Origin: Brevibacterium sp. CCUG 69071
Lineage (GTDB): Bacteria; Actinomycetota; Actinomycetes; Actinomycetales; Brevibacteriaceae
Reading direction: 5' to 3'
DNA length: 64,000 bases
Assembly (NCBI RefSeq): GCF_021023135.1
Contig: NZ_PGFV01000002.1
Span: 248,001-312,000, forward strand
In this document: one piece after another, positions 51,290-60,752 of the stretch
How the letters are laid out: the number at the start of each line of letters is the position of its first letter
How positions within the stretch are numbered: position 1 is the first letter of the stretch
The notes under the pieces: generated by a model
Database searches by the model: none
The model's input: the letters and a program-made list of their open reading frames with translations, nothing else
What the model was told of the DNA's origin: nothing
Made by a program: the position numbers and the translations under genes

Positions 51290-52183
51290 TCAGGGAGTGG
51301 GCTGACCGCCGTTGACGTTGAGGGTCTCGCCGAGGACGTAGCTCGACTCGGACGAGGTGAGGAAGACGTAGGCCGGAGCCAGTTCTGTCGGCTGACCGGC
51401 CCGACCCAGCGGCGTGTTCTTTCCGAAGTGGGGCAGAGCCTCCTTCGGCTGACCGTCCGAGACCTGCAGCGGAGTCCAGATCGGCCCCGGGGCCACCGCG
51501 TTCACGCGGATCCCGCGCGGAGCCAGCTGTGTCGCCAGACCTTTGGTGAAGTTGTTGATGGCGGCCTTGGTCGACGCATAGTCGATGAGGTGCGCGGACG
51601 GCGAATAGGCTTGCACGGACGTGGAATTCACGATCGTCGAGCCGGCCGGCAGATGGTCGACCGCGGCTTTGACGACTCGAAACATCGCGTGGATGTTCGT
51701 CTCATAGGTGTCTCGCCACTGCTCCTCGGAGAGGTCGTCGACCCTGTCCACGGCGATCTGTCTGCCGGCGTTGTTGACCAGGGCATCGAGCCCACTCAGA
51801 CCACTGAGCGTCTCCTCGACCAGATCGCGGCAGTATGCGGGATCTCTGAGGTCACCGGGCAGAGGCAGCGCTGTGCGGCCTGCGCGTCGGATGATCTCGC
51901 AGACGTGCTGTGCATCGTCTTCCTCTTCCGGGAGGTAGGACAGAGCAACATCTGCACCCTCACGGGCGAAGGCGATGGCGACTGCCGCACCGATACCGGA
52001 ATCGGACCCCGAGATCAGGGCCTTCCGTCCTTCGAGTCTGCCGGTTCCCCGGTAGGTGTCCTCACCGCGGTCAGTTCTCGGTATCAGCTCGACGTCCAGG
52101 CCTGGTTCCGGTTGGTCCTGTTTCGGTGGTGAGATGTCGGGGTAGCGGTTGACGGGATTCTGCATGGTCAGTTGATCACTCAT
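51290..52183 (-). CDS. SDR family oxidoreductase (glucose-1-dehydrogenase/YghA-like)
   Basis: A 297-residue short-chain dehydrogenase with the extended N-terminus of the YghA branch (NRYPDISPPKQDQPEPG). ALISGSDSGIGAAVA binds the nucleotide, NNAGRQ and the Ser...Tyr-x3-Lys set (STSVQAYSP, IDYASTKAAINNF) are intact. It reduces or oxidises an alcohol or sugar with NAD(P). It is convergent with the MarR gene and probably transcribed alone; the Ku gene ends 47 bp upstream on the same strand. Confidence 0.9.
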   Translation of the reverse strand: MSDQLTMQNPVNRYPDISPPKQDQPEPGLDVELIPRTDRGEDTYRGTGRLEGRKALISGSDSGIGAAVAIAFAREGADVALSYLPEEEDDAQHVCEIIRRAGRTALPLPGDLRDPAYCRDLVEETLSGLSGLDALVNNAGRQIAVDRVDDLSEEQWRDTYETNIHAMFRVVKAAVDHLPAGSTIVNSTSVQAYSPSAHLIDYASTKAAINNFTKGLATQLAPRGIRVNAVAPGPIWTPLQVSDGQPKEALPHFGKNTPLGRAGQPTELAPAYVFLTSSESSYVLGETLNVNGGQPTP

Positions 52184-52230
52184 TGACTCTGCCCTTCTGT
52201 CTGTCGCTGTGTGGTGCTGCCGCTCCGGCC

Positions 52231-53100
52231 TCAGCCGGTGCGCTTCTTCGACGTCTTCTTGCCTGTAGTCTTGCGGTTCTTCCCAGTGGTCTTCCGGCTC
52301 TTCCCCGTCGACTTCCGGCTGCTGTCCACCGACTTGCGCAGCGCTTCCATCAGGTCGACGACGTCGCCAGAGGACTCGTCGTCCTCGTCGTCCTCGGAGA
52401 ACGTCTTCTCCAGATCGAGAGAGTCTCCCGATTCGATCTTGGCGTCGATGAGCTTGCGCAGCTCCTCCTGGTAGTCATCAGTGAACTCCTCGGGAGTGAA
52501 ATCCTCGGAGTACGAGTCGACGAGTTCAGCCGACATCTCGAGTTCCTTCTTGGAGATCTTCGCGCGGGAGTCGACGCCTTTGAAGTCGACGTCTCTGATC
52601 TCATCGGCCCACCGCAGAGTCTGGATCATCAGGAGCTTTCCGCATACCCGCAGCACGGCCAGCCGTGTTCGCGTGCGCAGAGTCAGCTTGACGATCGCTG
52701 TCCTGTCGGTGTCCTTGAGCGTCTGCCGCAGCAGCAGGTAGGCCTTGGGAGTCTTCGACGTCGGTTCGAGGAAGTAGGCTTTCTCCAACATGATCGGGTC
52801 GATCTGATCGCTGGGAACGAACTGGAGCACATCGAGGTCGCTGCTGTCATCCGCGGGCAGGGCCTCGAAGTCCTCATGCGTGAGGACGACTCGGTGATCA
52901 CCATCGTCGTAGGCCTTGACGATGTCATCGAAGTCGATGACCTTGCCGCACTCCTGGCACCGGTGCTGATTGCGGATGCGGCCGCCGTCCTTCGCATGCA
53001 CCTGATGCATCCGGACATCGTGGTCTTCTGTGGCCGAGTACAGCTTCACCGGCACATTGACGAGACCAAACGCAATGGACCCGGTCCAGATGGCTCTCAT
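52231..53100 (-). CDS. ku: Ku, non-homologous end-joining protein
   Basis: A 289-residue bacterial Ku: MRAIWTGSIAFGLVNVPVKLYSATEDHDVRMHQVHAKDGGRI, RCQECGKVIDFDDIVKAYD, and FVPSDQIDPIMLEKAYFLEP. The last 35 residues form a Lys-rich tail of repeated KTTGK units, the extended C-terminus that helps actinobacterial Ku thread on DNA. Ku binds double-strand ends and recruits LigD, encoded divergently 152 bp away. The start at 53100 gives the standard N-terminus, although the frame is open to 53238. Confidence 0.95.
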   Translation of the reverse strand: MRAIWTGSIAFGLVNVPVKLYSATEDHDVRMHQVHAKDGGRIRNQHRCQECGKVIDFDDIVKAYDDGDHRVVLTHEDFEALPADDSSDLDVLQFVPSDQIDPIMLEKAYFLEPTSKTPKAYLLLRQTLKDTDRTAIVKLTLRTRTRLAVLRVCGKLLMIQTLRWADEIRDVDFKGVDSRAKISKKELEMSAELVDSYSEDFTPEEFTDDYQEELRKLIDAKIESGDSLDLEKTFSEDDEDDESSGDVVDLMEALRKSVDSSRKSTGKSRKTTGKNRKTTGKKTSKKRTG

Positions 53101-53252
53101 TCGTCCATTCAAACTCAGTCTCCGCTGCTTGGCTAGGGCCGTCGGCGAAATCACAGCCCCTGTTGCGCCCGGGCACCGCCGAGTACCGTGAACTGCAGAG
53201 ACTGGGGATCCCGCGACCGTGGTCGACACGAGTCGCATAGGAGGAGGTGTTC

Positions 53253-55760
53253 ATGACCAGCCGCAAGCAGAGGGTCAGCGTGGACGGTCATCGACTGTCC
53301 CTGAGCAATCTCGACAAGGTCCTCTATCCCGAGACCAGCACGACCAAGGGTGAGGTCCTCGACTACTTCGCCCAGATCGCCCCCTGCCTCATTCGGCATG
53401 CGAAGGACAGAATCGCGACGCGCAAACGCTGGGTCGACGGCGTGGGCACCCCGGACGATCCCGGCGAGGTGTTCTTCGAGAAAGATCTGCCGGATTCGGC
53501 TCCGAAGTGGATGCCCTCGCGGTCGATTCGGCATTCCACCGGCTCGAAGCGGTATCCCTTGGTCAACGATCTGGCGACCCTGACGTACCTCGCGCAGATG
53601 GCCTCACTCGAGATCCACATTCCGCAGTGGAGGGTGAGCCGCGGCGCGAAGGACCCGGGGACGGTCACCTCGGAGAGCCGATACCCGGACCGGATGGTCT
53701 TCGACCTCGACCCCGGGGCGGGCAGAGGGTTGGCCGACTGCGTCGAGGTCGCACAGCTGGTGCGGGAACTGCTCGAAGGCATGGACCTCGAGGTCTTCCC
53801 CGTTACCAGCGGGTCCAAGGGCATCCATCTCTACGCCCCGCTCGACGGTTCGGCGACCTCGCAGGAGATCTCCGATGTCGCTCATGAACTGGCGCGCAGC
53901 CTCGAATCCGATAATGAGAAGCTCATCGTCTCTGCGATGAAGAAGTCGCTGCGGGAAAACAAGGTGCTCATCGACTGGTCGCAGAATTCGGCGGCCAAGA
54001 CCACGGTGGCGCCGTACTCGCTGCGGGGGCGCTTCGCTCCGACCGTTGCCGCCCCGCGAAGTTGGGATGAACTCGACGATCCGACTTCGGTCGAGCAGCT
54101 GCGCTTCGACGAGGTCCTTGAACGGGTCGAAGAATTCGGGGATCTGCTCGAACCCCTCGCCGAGACGAACGGCGGCACCGCCTCGGCGCCCGAAACCGAT
54201 GATGACAGCACGCCGGTGCGTGATCGTCTGGAGATCTATCGCTCGAAGCGCGATCCGACGAAGACGGACGAACCGGTGCCGGAGACGCACGGAACGAGCG
54301 GGGACGAGCTCTCCTTCGTCATCCAAGAGCATCATGCCAGGTCACTCCACTGGGACTTCCGCCTCGAACATGAAGGCGTGCTCGTCTCGTGGGCGCTGCC
54401 CAAAGGTCCACCGGACGACCCCGAGAAGAATCACCTCGCGGTGCAGACGGAAGACCACCCGCTCGAATACGGCCGCTTCGAGGGCACGATCCCCAAGGGT
54501 GAGTACGGTGCCGGGGAGGTCGAGATCTGGGACTCGGGTACCTACGAACTCGAGAAATGGAAGGAGGGGAAGGAGATCATTGCCGTCCTGCACGGACGTG
54601 ACAACGGCGGACTCGGGGGAGTGCGCCGATTCGCTCTGTTCAGCACCGGGAGTCATGGCCCGAACAAGGACCCGGACAAGAACTGGATGATCCACCTCAT
54701 GGACGATGTCTCGGACTCGGGCTCGCGGACGGGGCCAGACTCAGCCTCTGACCCTGACTCTGCCCAGGATCCGGCGCCGAAAGACGCCTCGGATCTGTCG
54801 CCGATGCTTGCGAGCATCGGCGACCTCGACTCGATTCGCCACGGGACCGGGGAAGAGGACTGGGCATTCGAGATGAAATGGGACGGAGTCCGCGCGCTCG
54901 CGGCGGTGCAGCCGGCCCGCAAAAGTCGCCCCGGAAGTGTCGCGCTGACCAGCCGAAACGGCCAGGACATGACACGGGCATTTCCGGAGCTGGCCGAACT
55001 CGCCGATTGTGTCGGAGTCGACTGTGTGCTCGACGGTGAGATCGTCGCCCTGACATCGGGAAGCAGACCGGACTTCGGCCGACTCCAACGCAGGATCGGA
55101 CTCACCGATGAGCGTGACATCGAGCGGGGGAGACAGCGAACTCCCGTGTACTTCATGCTCTTCGACATCCTCCATGCCGACGGCTCATCGTTGCTGCGCA
55201 CCGCCTATCGTGACCGTCGAGAGCGTCTGTTCGAACTCGTCACGGAGAGTGAGCACATCCATGTGCCGGAAGCTTTCCACGGCGATGTGGATGAGGCCAT
55301 GGACTCCAGCCGCGAGCTGCAGCTCGAGGGAGTCATGGCGAAGAAGACAGGCAGCGTCTATCTGCCCGGCCGCCGCACCCGCACCTGGCTCAAGCTCAAG
55401 CACACATCATCTCGCGATGTCCTCATCGTCGGGTGGAGAACAGGAAAGGGCGAACGGTCCGGGACCTTCGCCTCGCTGCTCTTAGCCGCCCCCGATGGGG
55501 ACACTCTGCGCTACCTGGGTCGGGTGGGGACCGGATTCGACGATCATCAGCTGCAGACATTGAGCAGATCACTGGAGCGTCGCTCTCGAAAGACACCGGC
55601 CCTGTCAGTCCCGGTCGCGGACTCGCACGATGCGCATTGGGTGCGCCCTGACCTCGTCGGTGAAGTCAGCTTCAGCGGTTTCACCGAGGCGGGACGACTG
55701 CGTCATCCCGTGTGGCGGGGACTCCGCGAGGATATCGATCCCGCCGACGTCCGGATCTGA
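53253..55760 (+). CDS. ligD: ATP-dependent DNA ligase LigD (polymerase-phosphoesterase-ligase)
   Basis: An 835-residue multidomain NHEJ enzyme. An N-terminal primase-polymerase domain (about 10-290) has the catalytic DLD in MVFDLDPG. A 3'-phosphoesterase domain (about 345-470) has [13 protein letters not shown] and [15 protein letters not shown], with all expected His, Asp, Arg and Tyr residues. A ligase domain (about 520-835) has the adenylated Lys in FEMKWDGVR. The domain order matches mycobacterial LigD. The ATG at 53253 is preceded by AGGAGG; GTG at 53247 is also in frame. Confidence 0.95.
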   Translation: MTSRKQRVSVDGHRLSLSNLDKVLYPETSTTKGEVLDYFAQIAPCLIRHAKDRIATRKRWVDGVGTPDDPGEVFFEKDLPDSAPKWMPSRSIRHSTGSKRYPLVNDLATLTYLAQMASLEIHIPQWRVSRGAKDPGTVTSESRYPDRMVFDLDPGAGRGLADCVEVAQLVRELLEGMDLEVFPVTSGSKGIHLYAPLDGSATSQEISDVAHELARSLESDNEKLIVSAMKKSLRENKVLIDWSQNSAAKTTVAPYSLRGRFAPTVAAPRSWDELDDPTSVEQLRFDEVLERVEEFGDLLEPLAETNGGTASAPETDDDSTPVRDRLEIYRSKRDPTKTDEPVPETHGTSGDELSFVIQEHHARSLHWDFRLEHEGVLVSWALPKGPPDDPEKNHLAVQTEDHPLEYGRFEGTIPKGEYGAGEVEIWDSGTYELEKWKEGKEIIAVLHGRDNGGLGGVRRFALFSTGSHGPNKDPDKNWMIHLMDDVSDSGSRTGPDSASDPDSAQDPAPKDASDLSPMLASIGDLDSIRHGTGEEDWAFEMKWDGVRALAAVQPARKSRPGSVALTSRNGQDMTRAFPELAELADCVGVDCVLDGEIVALTSGSRPDFGRLQRRIGLTDERDIERGRQRTPVYFMLFDILHADGSSLLRTAYRDRRERLFELVTESEHIHVPEAFHGDVDEAMDSSRELQLEGVMAKKTGSVYLPGRRTRTWLKLKHTSSRDVLIVGWRTGKGERSGTFASLLLAAPDGDTLRYLGRVGTGFDDHQLQTLSRSLERRSRKTPALSVPVADSHDAHWVRPDLVGEVSFSGFTEAGRLRHPVWRGLREDIDPADVRI

Positions 55761-55943
55761 CCGCTGCGCCCCATGCTGACCGGTGCGCCTCACGCTGGCG
55801 GCTGCACGCCTACACCGACAGCTGAACCCTACACCGAAGGCTGCACCCACTGCTGACGTCCGCACCCCTTACCCGAATCGGACAAGTGAGTTAGTGTCGA
55901 CAGAACCGTGAACTCCACACACCAGCGAGGAGAAGTGGTCATC

Positions 55944-56360
55944 ATGCCGAAGACTAGCCCATCGGGAAAGCCGAAGAAGTCGGAGCTGCCCGCGACCCTG
56001 AGGCGCTCGAGCCAGAAGGCGCAGCGGACCTTTGCGAAGGCCTACGACTCGGCCATGGATGAGTATCAGGACGAGGAGCGCGCCCATCGGGTCGCCTACG
56101 ACACCCTCAAACATACCTTCGAGAAGGTCGGGGACAAGTGGGAGGCGAAGCCCTCGCCCGGTCCTTCGGATGCACAGAGCAAGGGCGGGAAGAACACCGA
56201 CCGCACAACAGCAGGAGGAGTCGACGCCACCGCCTCGAAGGAACACCTGTACGAGCAGGCGAAGCGGCTGAAGATACCCGGGCGTTCCTCGATGACCAAG
56301 AGCGAACTCGTCGAGGCGCTCGAGCGTGAGAGCAGCAGAAAGACGAAACAGAACGCCTGA
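55944..56360 (+). CDS. ChaB-domain protein with a SAP/Rho-N-like C-terminus
   Basis: A 138-residue basic protein. Residues about 13-70 (LPATLRRSSQKAQRTFAKAYDSAMDEY, then HRVAYDTLKHTFEKVGDKW) are a ChaB domain. Residues about 100-132 (LYEQAKRLKIPGRSSMTKSELVEALE) resemble the Rho N-terminal/SAP nucleic-acid-binding motif. The function of ChaB is unsettled despite its old link to cation transport. Position beside ligD suggests a DNA-related role, which is inference. The start at 55944 is preferred; ATG 55908 is in frame but precedes the GAGGAG site. Before it, 55761-55907 contains no gene. Confidence 0.85.
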   Translation: MPKTSPSGKPKKSELPATLRRSSQKAQRTFAKAYDSAMDEYQDEERAHRVAYDTLKHTFEKVGDKWEAKPSPGPSDAQSKGGKNTDRTTAGGVDATASKEHLYEQAKRLKIPGRSSMTKSELVEALERESSRKTKQNA

Positions 56361-56366
56361 GCCCAA

Positions 56367-56879
56367 TCAGTCCGGGTGGATCACTCGCTCATCGCTGGCG
56401 TGGCCGGCTCGGAGGTCTGCCACCGCGGAGGCGCGCAGGGCAGTGAAGGGCCCGACGTTCTCGACCGAGAGCACCCGAGCCGTGGTGGCGACGTGGTCGC
56501 CGCCGTCGTCGAGCATGGCGATGCGCTCGACGACCATGCGGTTGGGCAGAGCGGTGAGCAGCGGCACTCCGCGCTCGTCCGATTCGACCTCGATCCCCGC
56601 GAACTTGTCGCATTCCTCACCGGAACGGGTTCCGAAATGGCGGGCCAGGGCGAAGTCGTCGCTGGTGAGGAAGTGGATTGCGAAGCGAGTGGACCGCAGG
56701 CTGACCCGATAGGTGTGGTTGGCCTTCGACAGGCAGAAGCAGTACTGCGCGGGGGAGATGCTCGACTGCGCGTGGAAGCCGACCAGGCAACCGGCGCGTT
56801 CGCCTTCCGCCGAGGTGGTGACGATGACCATCGGAGAGTCGGCCGAGCTCATGAGCTCGGAGATGTCCTGCCCGGTCAT
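56367..56879 (-). CDS. Flavin reductase domain protein
   Basis: A 170-residue protein of the FMN-binding split barrel: ELMSSADSPMVIVTTSAEGERAGCLVGFHAQSSISPAQYCFCLSKANHT is the flavin reductase core, then AIHFLTSDDFALARHFG. It would bind FMN and reduce it with NAD(P)H or form part of a two-component oxygenase. It lies 9 bases after the RibD-C gene on the same strand, so the two are co-transcribed. It is convergent with the ChaB gene. Confidence 0.85.
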   Translation of the reverse strand: MTGQDISELMSSADSPMVIVTTSAEGERAGCLVGFHAQSSISPAQYCFCLSKANHTYRVSLRSTRFAIHFLTSDDFALARHFGTRSGEECDKFAGIEVESDERGVPLLTALPNRMVVERIAMLDDGGDHVATTARVLSVENVGPFTALRASAVADLRAGHASDERVIHPD

Positions 56880-56888
56880 TGTGATCGC

Positions 56889-57653
56889 TCATTCATGGCG
56901 TGCCCTCTCCGGGCGAGTCGATTCGTAGCGGAGGAAGAGCGTGTCGTCTTCGACCATCGTGGTCTTGAGCGCGAATCGGGCGATCCCCGCACCCGAGGGC
57001 GCGACGCTGACCGGAAGCGGATCTCCTCCCATCAGCGGCGAGACCGACAGGCACAGTTCGTCGAGGCGGTCGGCCGCGACGAGTTCGCCGAGCCACCTGG
57101 GCCCGCCTTCACAGAGCACGACCCCGAAGCCGAGACCTGCGAGAGACCGGAGAGCCGCCGCCGGGTCGACACGGTCGGTGCCGGCGATGACCACCGTCGC
57201 GGCCTGCTCGGCCGCGGCCAGACGATCCGGGTCGGCGTCCGCGCAGGTGATGACCATGGTGCGGGCGCCGTCCGGAGCGTCGGCGAAGACCGAGGAGGAC
57301 CAGTCGAGGTCGAGGCTGCGGCTGACCACGGCCACCGGCGGCATCTCGGACTGGCCGCGACTTCGTCGCTGTTCCCGGGCGCTGTCAGACAGTCGGATCG
57401 GGGCGTAGCCTTCGCGGCGGATCGTTTCGGCACCGACCATGACGACGTCTGCGATCCGCCGCATCCGTCGGAACAGCGTCTGGTCGGGTGTCGTCGAGAG
57501 TGCCCCGACGCGTCCGTTGATCGCTGCCGTGCCGTCGAGTCCGGCGACCATGTGCCCGGTCACCCAGCATTCGTACCGGGGCGTCGAACGGTCGACCGCA
57601 AGGTAGGGAGTCAGCGGGTCGGGGATCGGTGCACTGCGTTCGAGAGGCTCCAT
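56889..57653 (-). CDS. Pyrimidine reductase family protein (RibD C-terminal domain)
   Basis: A 254-residue RibD_C protein: NGRVGALSTTPDQTLFRRMRRIADVVMVGAETIRREGYAPIR, and GFGVVLCEGGPRWLGELVAADRLDELCLSVSPLMGG. The family reduces the ribosyl group of the riboflavin pathway intermediate, but actinobacteria carry several stand-alone versions with unknown substrates. It is the first gene of a pair with the flavin reductase. The deaminase domain of a full RibD is absent. Confidence 0.85.
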   Translation of the reverse strand: MEPLERSAPIPDPLTPYLAVDRSTPRYECWVTGHMVAGLDGTAAINGRVGALSTTPDQTLFRRMRRIADVVMVGAETIRREGYAPIRLSDSAREQRRSRGQSEMPPVAVVSRSLDLDWSSSVFADAPDGARTMVITCADADPDRLAAAEQAATVVIAGTDRVDPAAALRSLAGLGFGVVLCEGGPRWLGELVAADRLDELCLSVSPLMGGDPLPVSVAPSGAGIARFALKTTMVEDDTLFLRYESTRPERARHE

Positions 57654-57742
57654 GATCGCAGTCTACGGAACGATGACCGGCGTGCGCTTATCGCCGAAGC
57701 ACAGATCCTATGGAACCCGCGCCCCACCTCGGCGCCGGAGGG

Positions 57743-58684
57743 TCAGTCGGTCCAGGCGTCGTCGGTGAAGAACCCGTCGATCCACCCGGGCAGGCGGTGC
57801 CCGTCCTTCGCCGTCCCGAGAGTGTAGGGCGCGACGTGGAAGCCGGCCTTGTCGAGTTTGTGCATGTCGTGCTTCGGCAGCTCGGTGCTCGGTCCGATCC
57901 AGTCGATTCCGGCGTCGGCGATTTCGTCGAACGATCCCGCGGGCAGGCTGGCCCCGGTGAGGTAGAGCGAGGTGTAGCCGCGCTCGGCGATCGTCTTCGC
58001 GGCTGCGAAGTCGAAGGACTGGACGATGAGGGAGTCGGCGAGTCCGCGCTTGTCGAATTCGTCGAGGACCTGGTCGACCTCCGCCGAGGTGGCTCCGGGC
58101 TTGATCTCGGGCACCATGACGACGTCTCCGCCGAGTTCGTCGAGCAGCTCCTCGAGTGTGACCGTCGGTGCGGGGTCACCGCCTGTGGGGTGTTTGATCG
58201 TGGCTTGGTCCCATTCCGCGGGGCTGAGGTCGCGGATCTTCCCGCTGGCTCCGTTGAGGGTGCGGTCGGCGGTGTCGTCGTGGTTGAGGACCGGGGTGCC
58301 GTCTTCGAGGAACTGGATGTCCATCTCGAGCAGGAATCCGTCCTTCGCCGAGGCGAGGAAGCCCTCCATGGACTCCTCCGGGTGGACGTCGGCGCCGCCT
58401 CGGTGGGAGATGGTGGTCGGGTACTCGAGGTCGGAGAGGGTGGCGGGAGCCGCGTATTTCGGTGAGGGATCGGCGTTGCCGTCACCGAGGCCGGCGGCCT
58501 GCGAGCCCGCCGCCTGAGAAACGGCGTCCTGCGAGCCGACGGATGAGGCGGAAACTGCCGCCGAGGCTGTGGCTGCGTCGCCCGGCACCGCGGCGGTGCC
58601 TGCGATGACCGTGCCCGCGATGACCGCGGTGGCGAGGATCGTGGATGGACGTGGACGGATGAGTTTCTTGTCATTCGCATTCAC
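57743..58684 (-). CDS. Secreted glycerophosphodiester phosphodiesterase
   Basis: A 313-residue GDPD. An N-terminal basic plus hydrophobic Sec signal (KLIRPRPSTILATAVIAGTVIAGTAAVPG) leads to a Ser/Ala-rich linker and the catalytic domain from about residue 85: TISHRGGADVHPEESMEGF, EMDIQFLEDGTPVLNHDD, and VMVPEIKPG (metal-binding Glu residues). It cleaves glycerophosphodiesters outside the cell and could remodel or scavenge glycerol-phosphate teichoic acid or lipid. The gap 57654-57742 upstream of the RibD-C gene holds nothing recognisable. Confidence 0.9.
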   Translation of the reverse strand: MNANDKKLIRPRPSTILATAVIAGTVIAGTAAVPGDAATASAAVSASSVGSQDAVSQAAGSQAAGLGDGNADPSPKYAAPATLSDLEYPTTISHRGGADVHPEESMEGFLASAKDGFLLEMDIQFLEDGTPVLNHDDTADRTLNGASGKIRDLSPAEWDQATIKHPTGGDPAPTVTLEELLDELGGDVVMVPEIKPGATSAEVDQVLDEFDKRGLADSLIVQSFDFAAAKTIAERGYTSLYLTGASLPAGSFDEIADAGIDWIGPSTELPKHDMHKLDKAGFHVAPYTLGTAKDGHRLPGWIDGFFTDDAWTD

Positions 58685-58824
58685 GACGGTGACGCTACGG
58701 TCGCCAAGCGAGCACGGGGAGACACCGACGTGAACGGAAGAACGAGAGCAGGCGAAGCGGCGGCGAACGATCGCCGCAGATCAGGAGACTGCGGCGGAGA
58801 TCAGGACGTCCTCGGGCGCTGGGT

Positions 58825-58928
58825 CCTCACATCCACTTCTTCGCCCGGAAGACGACGTAGAGAACGATGCCGAGCCCGAGCATGAGCCCGAGCGCCATCG
58901 GGTAGCCGAAGGCCCAGTGGAGCTCCGG
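58825..58928 (-). repeat. Left 104-bp copy of the corA 3' end
   Basis: This matches 60649-60752 at 102 of 104 positions, in direct orientation, offset 1824 bp. It encodes the last 31 codons of CorA (ELHWAFGYPMALG to the terminal AKKWM), without the rest of the gene. Confidence 0.9.
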
Positions 58929-59038
58929 TGTTCTCATTGGCTGGCGTGATCCGGCTCGCGAGGGACTAGTGTAAACAGAGACCAATAGGTCGGGCACAGA
59001 CGAGTGAAAGAAAATCAATCCCACAAAGCTCCTGCGAG

Positions 59039-60640
59039 ATGTTGGTTGATTTCTCAATTATTCGTCTGGCTGATAGTTTAACGAGACTATTTGTGTTTTA
59101 TCGTAGACCGAGGGAGCTGCTGGTGCCGCGTATTCTGATAAGAGGGGCTAAATCCCCATGGGTGCCCGTAGTGGCAGAGTCGGTCCTTACCCAGAACGTG
59201 CTGGCCACGAACATCGGAAATCTCTTGTTCGGCCAATCGGTCTTCCGCGCACTCAGCGTTGAAGGTTCGGAAGTCGTTGCCAACAGTTACAACTCTGGGC
59301 GCGATGGCATCGACGACAAATACATTCAGCGGATCAATGATGAGTTCGACAGTTTCGTCGTCCCGCTCGCCAATGCGTTCAGACCATCATTTCGACAAAA
59401 TCTGTCCAACCTGACCAAGGTCATCGAGGGTCTCTCCATCCCTGTCACTGTCGTCGGAGTAGGGAGCCAACATCCTCTGGTAGGCGAGGACATCCCCGAT
59501 TCGGAACTCGACGATGACGTACGACGGTTCATGAAGGCGGTCTTGGACCGGTCGGCCAGTGTCGGTGTGCGCGGCGAAGACACTGAGGCGTATCTGAAGC
59601 GCCTGGGGTTCGGCAACGAACATGTCGATGTCATTGGCTGCCCATCCGTATTCATGCACGGGCCCCGGCCAAGCGTCCGTCCCCTTGGTTCCGGATTGAA
59701 CACGACAGGGTCGCTCGCGATGTCCGCTTCCCCGGAAACGCCAGTCATGGTCCCGGTGATCCGAAACCACAGTCAGCGGTTCAGCCGACTTCGGTACATT
59801 CCACAGAATTCGTGGGATCTCAACACCATGGTTTGGGGCGAAACCGCGAGTCCGCAGGACGCCATTACCGATTTGGTCAACCCCGATAGTCTGCTGCATC
59901 TCAACGATCAGATCAGATTTCCATTGGATCCAGATACATGGGTCGATTACCTCCGAGATTTCGATTTCGTTCTGGGTACCCGGATCCACGGTTCGGTGGC
60001 TGGAATCCTGTCGGGCACGCCCACCTTGCTGATTGCTCACGACTCTCGGACTCGAGAACTCGCGGACTATCACCAGATTCCGTATGTCCCCATAAATCAG
60101 ATTACTGAAGCTACGCGCGCTGAAGATCTTTATGAGTATGCAGACTACTCGAATTTCCATCAGCGGCTTCCTGAAGCTTTCGCCCGCTTCACCTCTTTCC
60201 TTGATAAAAACGATCTGCAGAATATCTATCAGGAAAACGAACAGATCAACGACTACGACTCTAAGCTCGCCGAAGCGGAGCTACCCGAGATGGTGCACCC
60301 CGTACTCGCCCGCGGTGAAGCCGGAACGCGGGAAGTCGTGTCGCGATTGTGGTGGCTCCGACAGGGCAAGAAGGTGGACAATCAGCGGCTCCGATACGCA
60401 TTTCGACCAGATCTGCCTCATACCAAGCAACCGCAACCGACCCTGAAATCCGTCGACAATCGCCTGAGCAAAGAGGTGTCCACGCTAAAATCCCAGTTGG
60501 CAAAATCTCAGAAGCAACTCGAAGAGACGAGAAAGATGGTCGAGTTGCAGTCGAGGGTCATCGAGCGCTTGGACGTGCCGATGTCGAAACGGGCTAAGCG
60601 TTACCTGGGGCGACTGATGGCACGAAACAAGAACAGCTGA
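59039..60640 (+). CDS. Polysaccharide pyruvyl transferase family protein
   Basis: A 533-residue protein with the pyruvyl-transferase fold: NIGNLLFGQSVFRAL near the N-terminus, VTVVGVGSQHP, ASVGVRGEDTEAYLKRLGF, VDVIGCPSVF, and DFVLGTRIHGSVAGILSGTPTLLIAHDSRTRELADYH, the donor-site region with its conserved His. Residues about 475-520 form a coiled coil (LSKEVSTLKSQLAKSQKQLEE). It would add pyruvate ketal to a cell-wall glycan. Base composition is clearly lower in GC than all neighbours, and the gene is enclosed by the corA 3' duplication, so recent acquisition is likely. Confidence 0.85.
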   Translation: MLVDFSIIRLADSLTRLFVFYRRPRELLVPRILIRGAKSPWVPVVAESVLTQNVLATNIGNLLFGQSVFRALSVEGSEVVANSYNSGRDGIDDKYIQRINDEFDSFVVPLANAFRPSFRQNLSNLTKVIEGLSIPVTVVGVGSQHPLVGEDIPDSELDDDVRRFMKAVLDRSASVGVRGEDTEAYLKRLGFGNEHVDVIGCPSVFMHGPRPSVRPLGSGLNTTGSLAMSASPETPVMVPVIRNHSQRFSRLRYIPQNSWDLNTMVWGETASPQDAITDLVNPDSLLHLNDQIRFPLDPDTWVDYLRDFDFVLGTRIHGSVAGILSGTPTLLIAHDSRTRELADYHQIPYVPINQITEATRAEDLYEYADYSNFHQRLPEAFARFTSFLDKNDLQNIYQENEQINDYDSKLAEAELPEMVHPVLARGEAGTREVVSRLWWLRQGKKVDNQRLRYAFRPDLPHTKQPQPTLKSVDNRLSKEVSTLKSQLAKSQKQLEETRKMVELQSRVIERLDVPMSKRAKRYLGRLMARNKNS

Positions 60641-60648
60641 GGAAGGGC

Positions 60649-60752
60649 CCTCACATCCACTTCTTCGCCCGGAAGACGACGTAGAGAACGATGCCGAGTC
60701 CGAGCATGAGCCCGAGCGCCATCGGGTAGCCGAAGGCCCAGTGCAGCTCCGG
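60649..60752 (-). repeat. Right 104-bp copy (3' end of the intact corA)
   Basis: The resident copy of the direct repeat at 58825-58928. The two differences are at 60699 (T, against C in the left copy) and 60744 (C, against G in the left copy). Confidence 0.9.

Noticed and set aside
58827..59057. 76-codon leftward frame ending in the CorA C-terminus as a small gene
   Set aside because: It is the duplicated 3' end of corA joined to unrelated sequence and has no start signal, so it is treated as a repeat.
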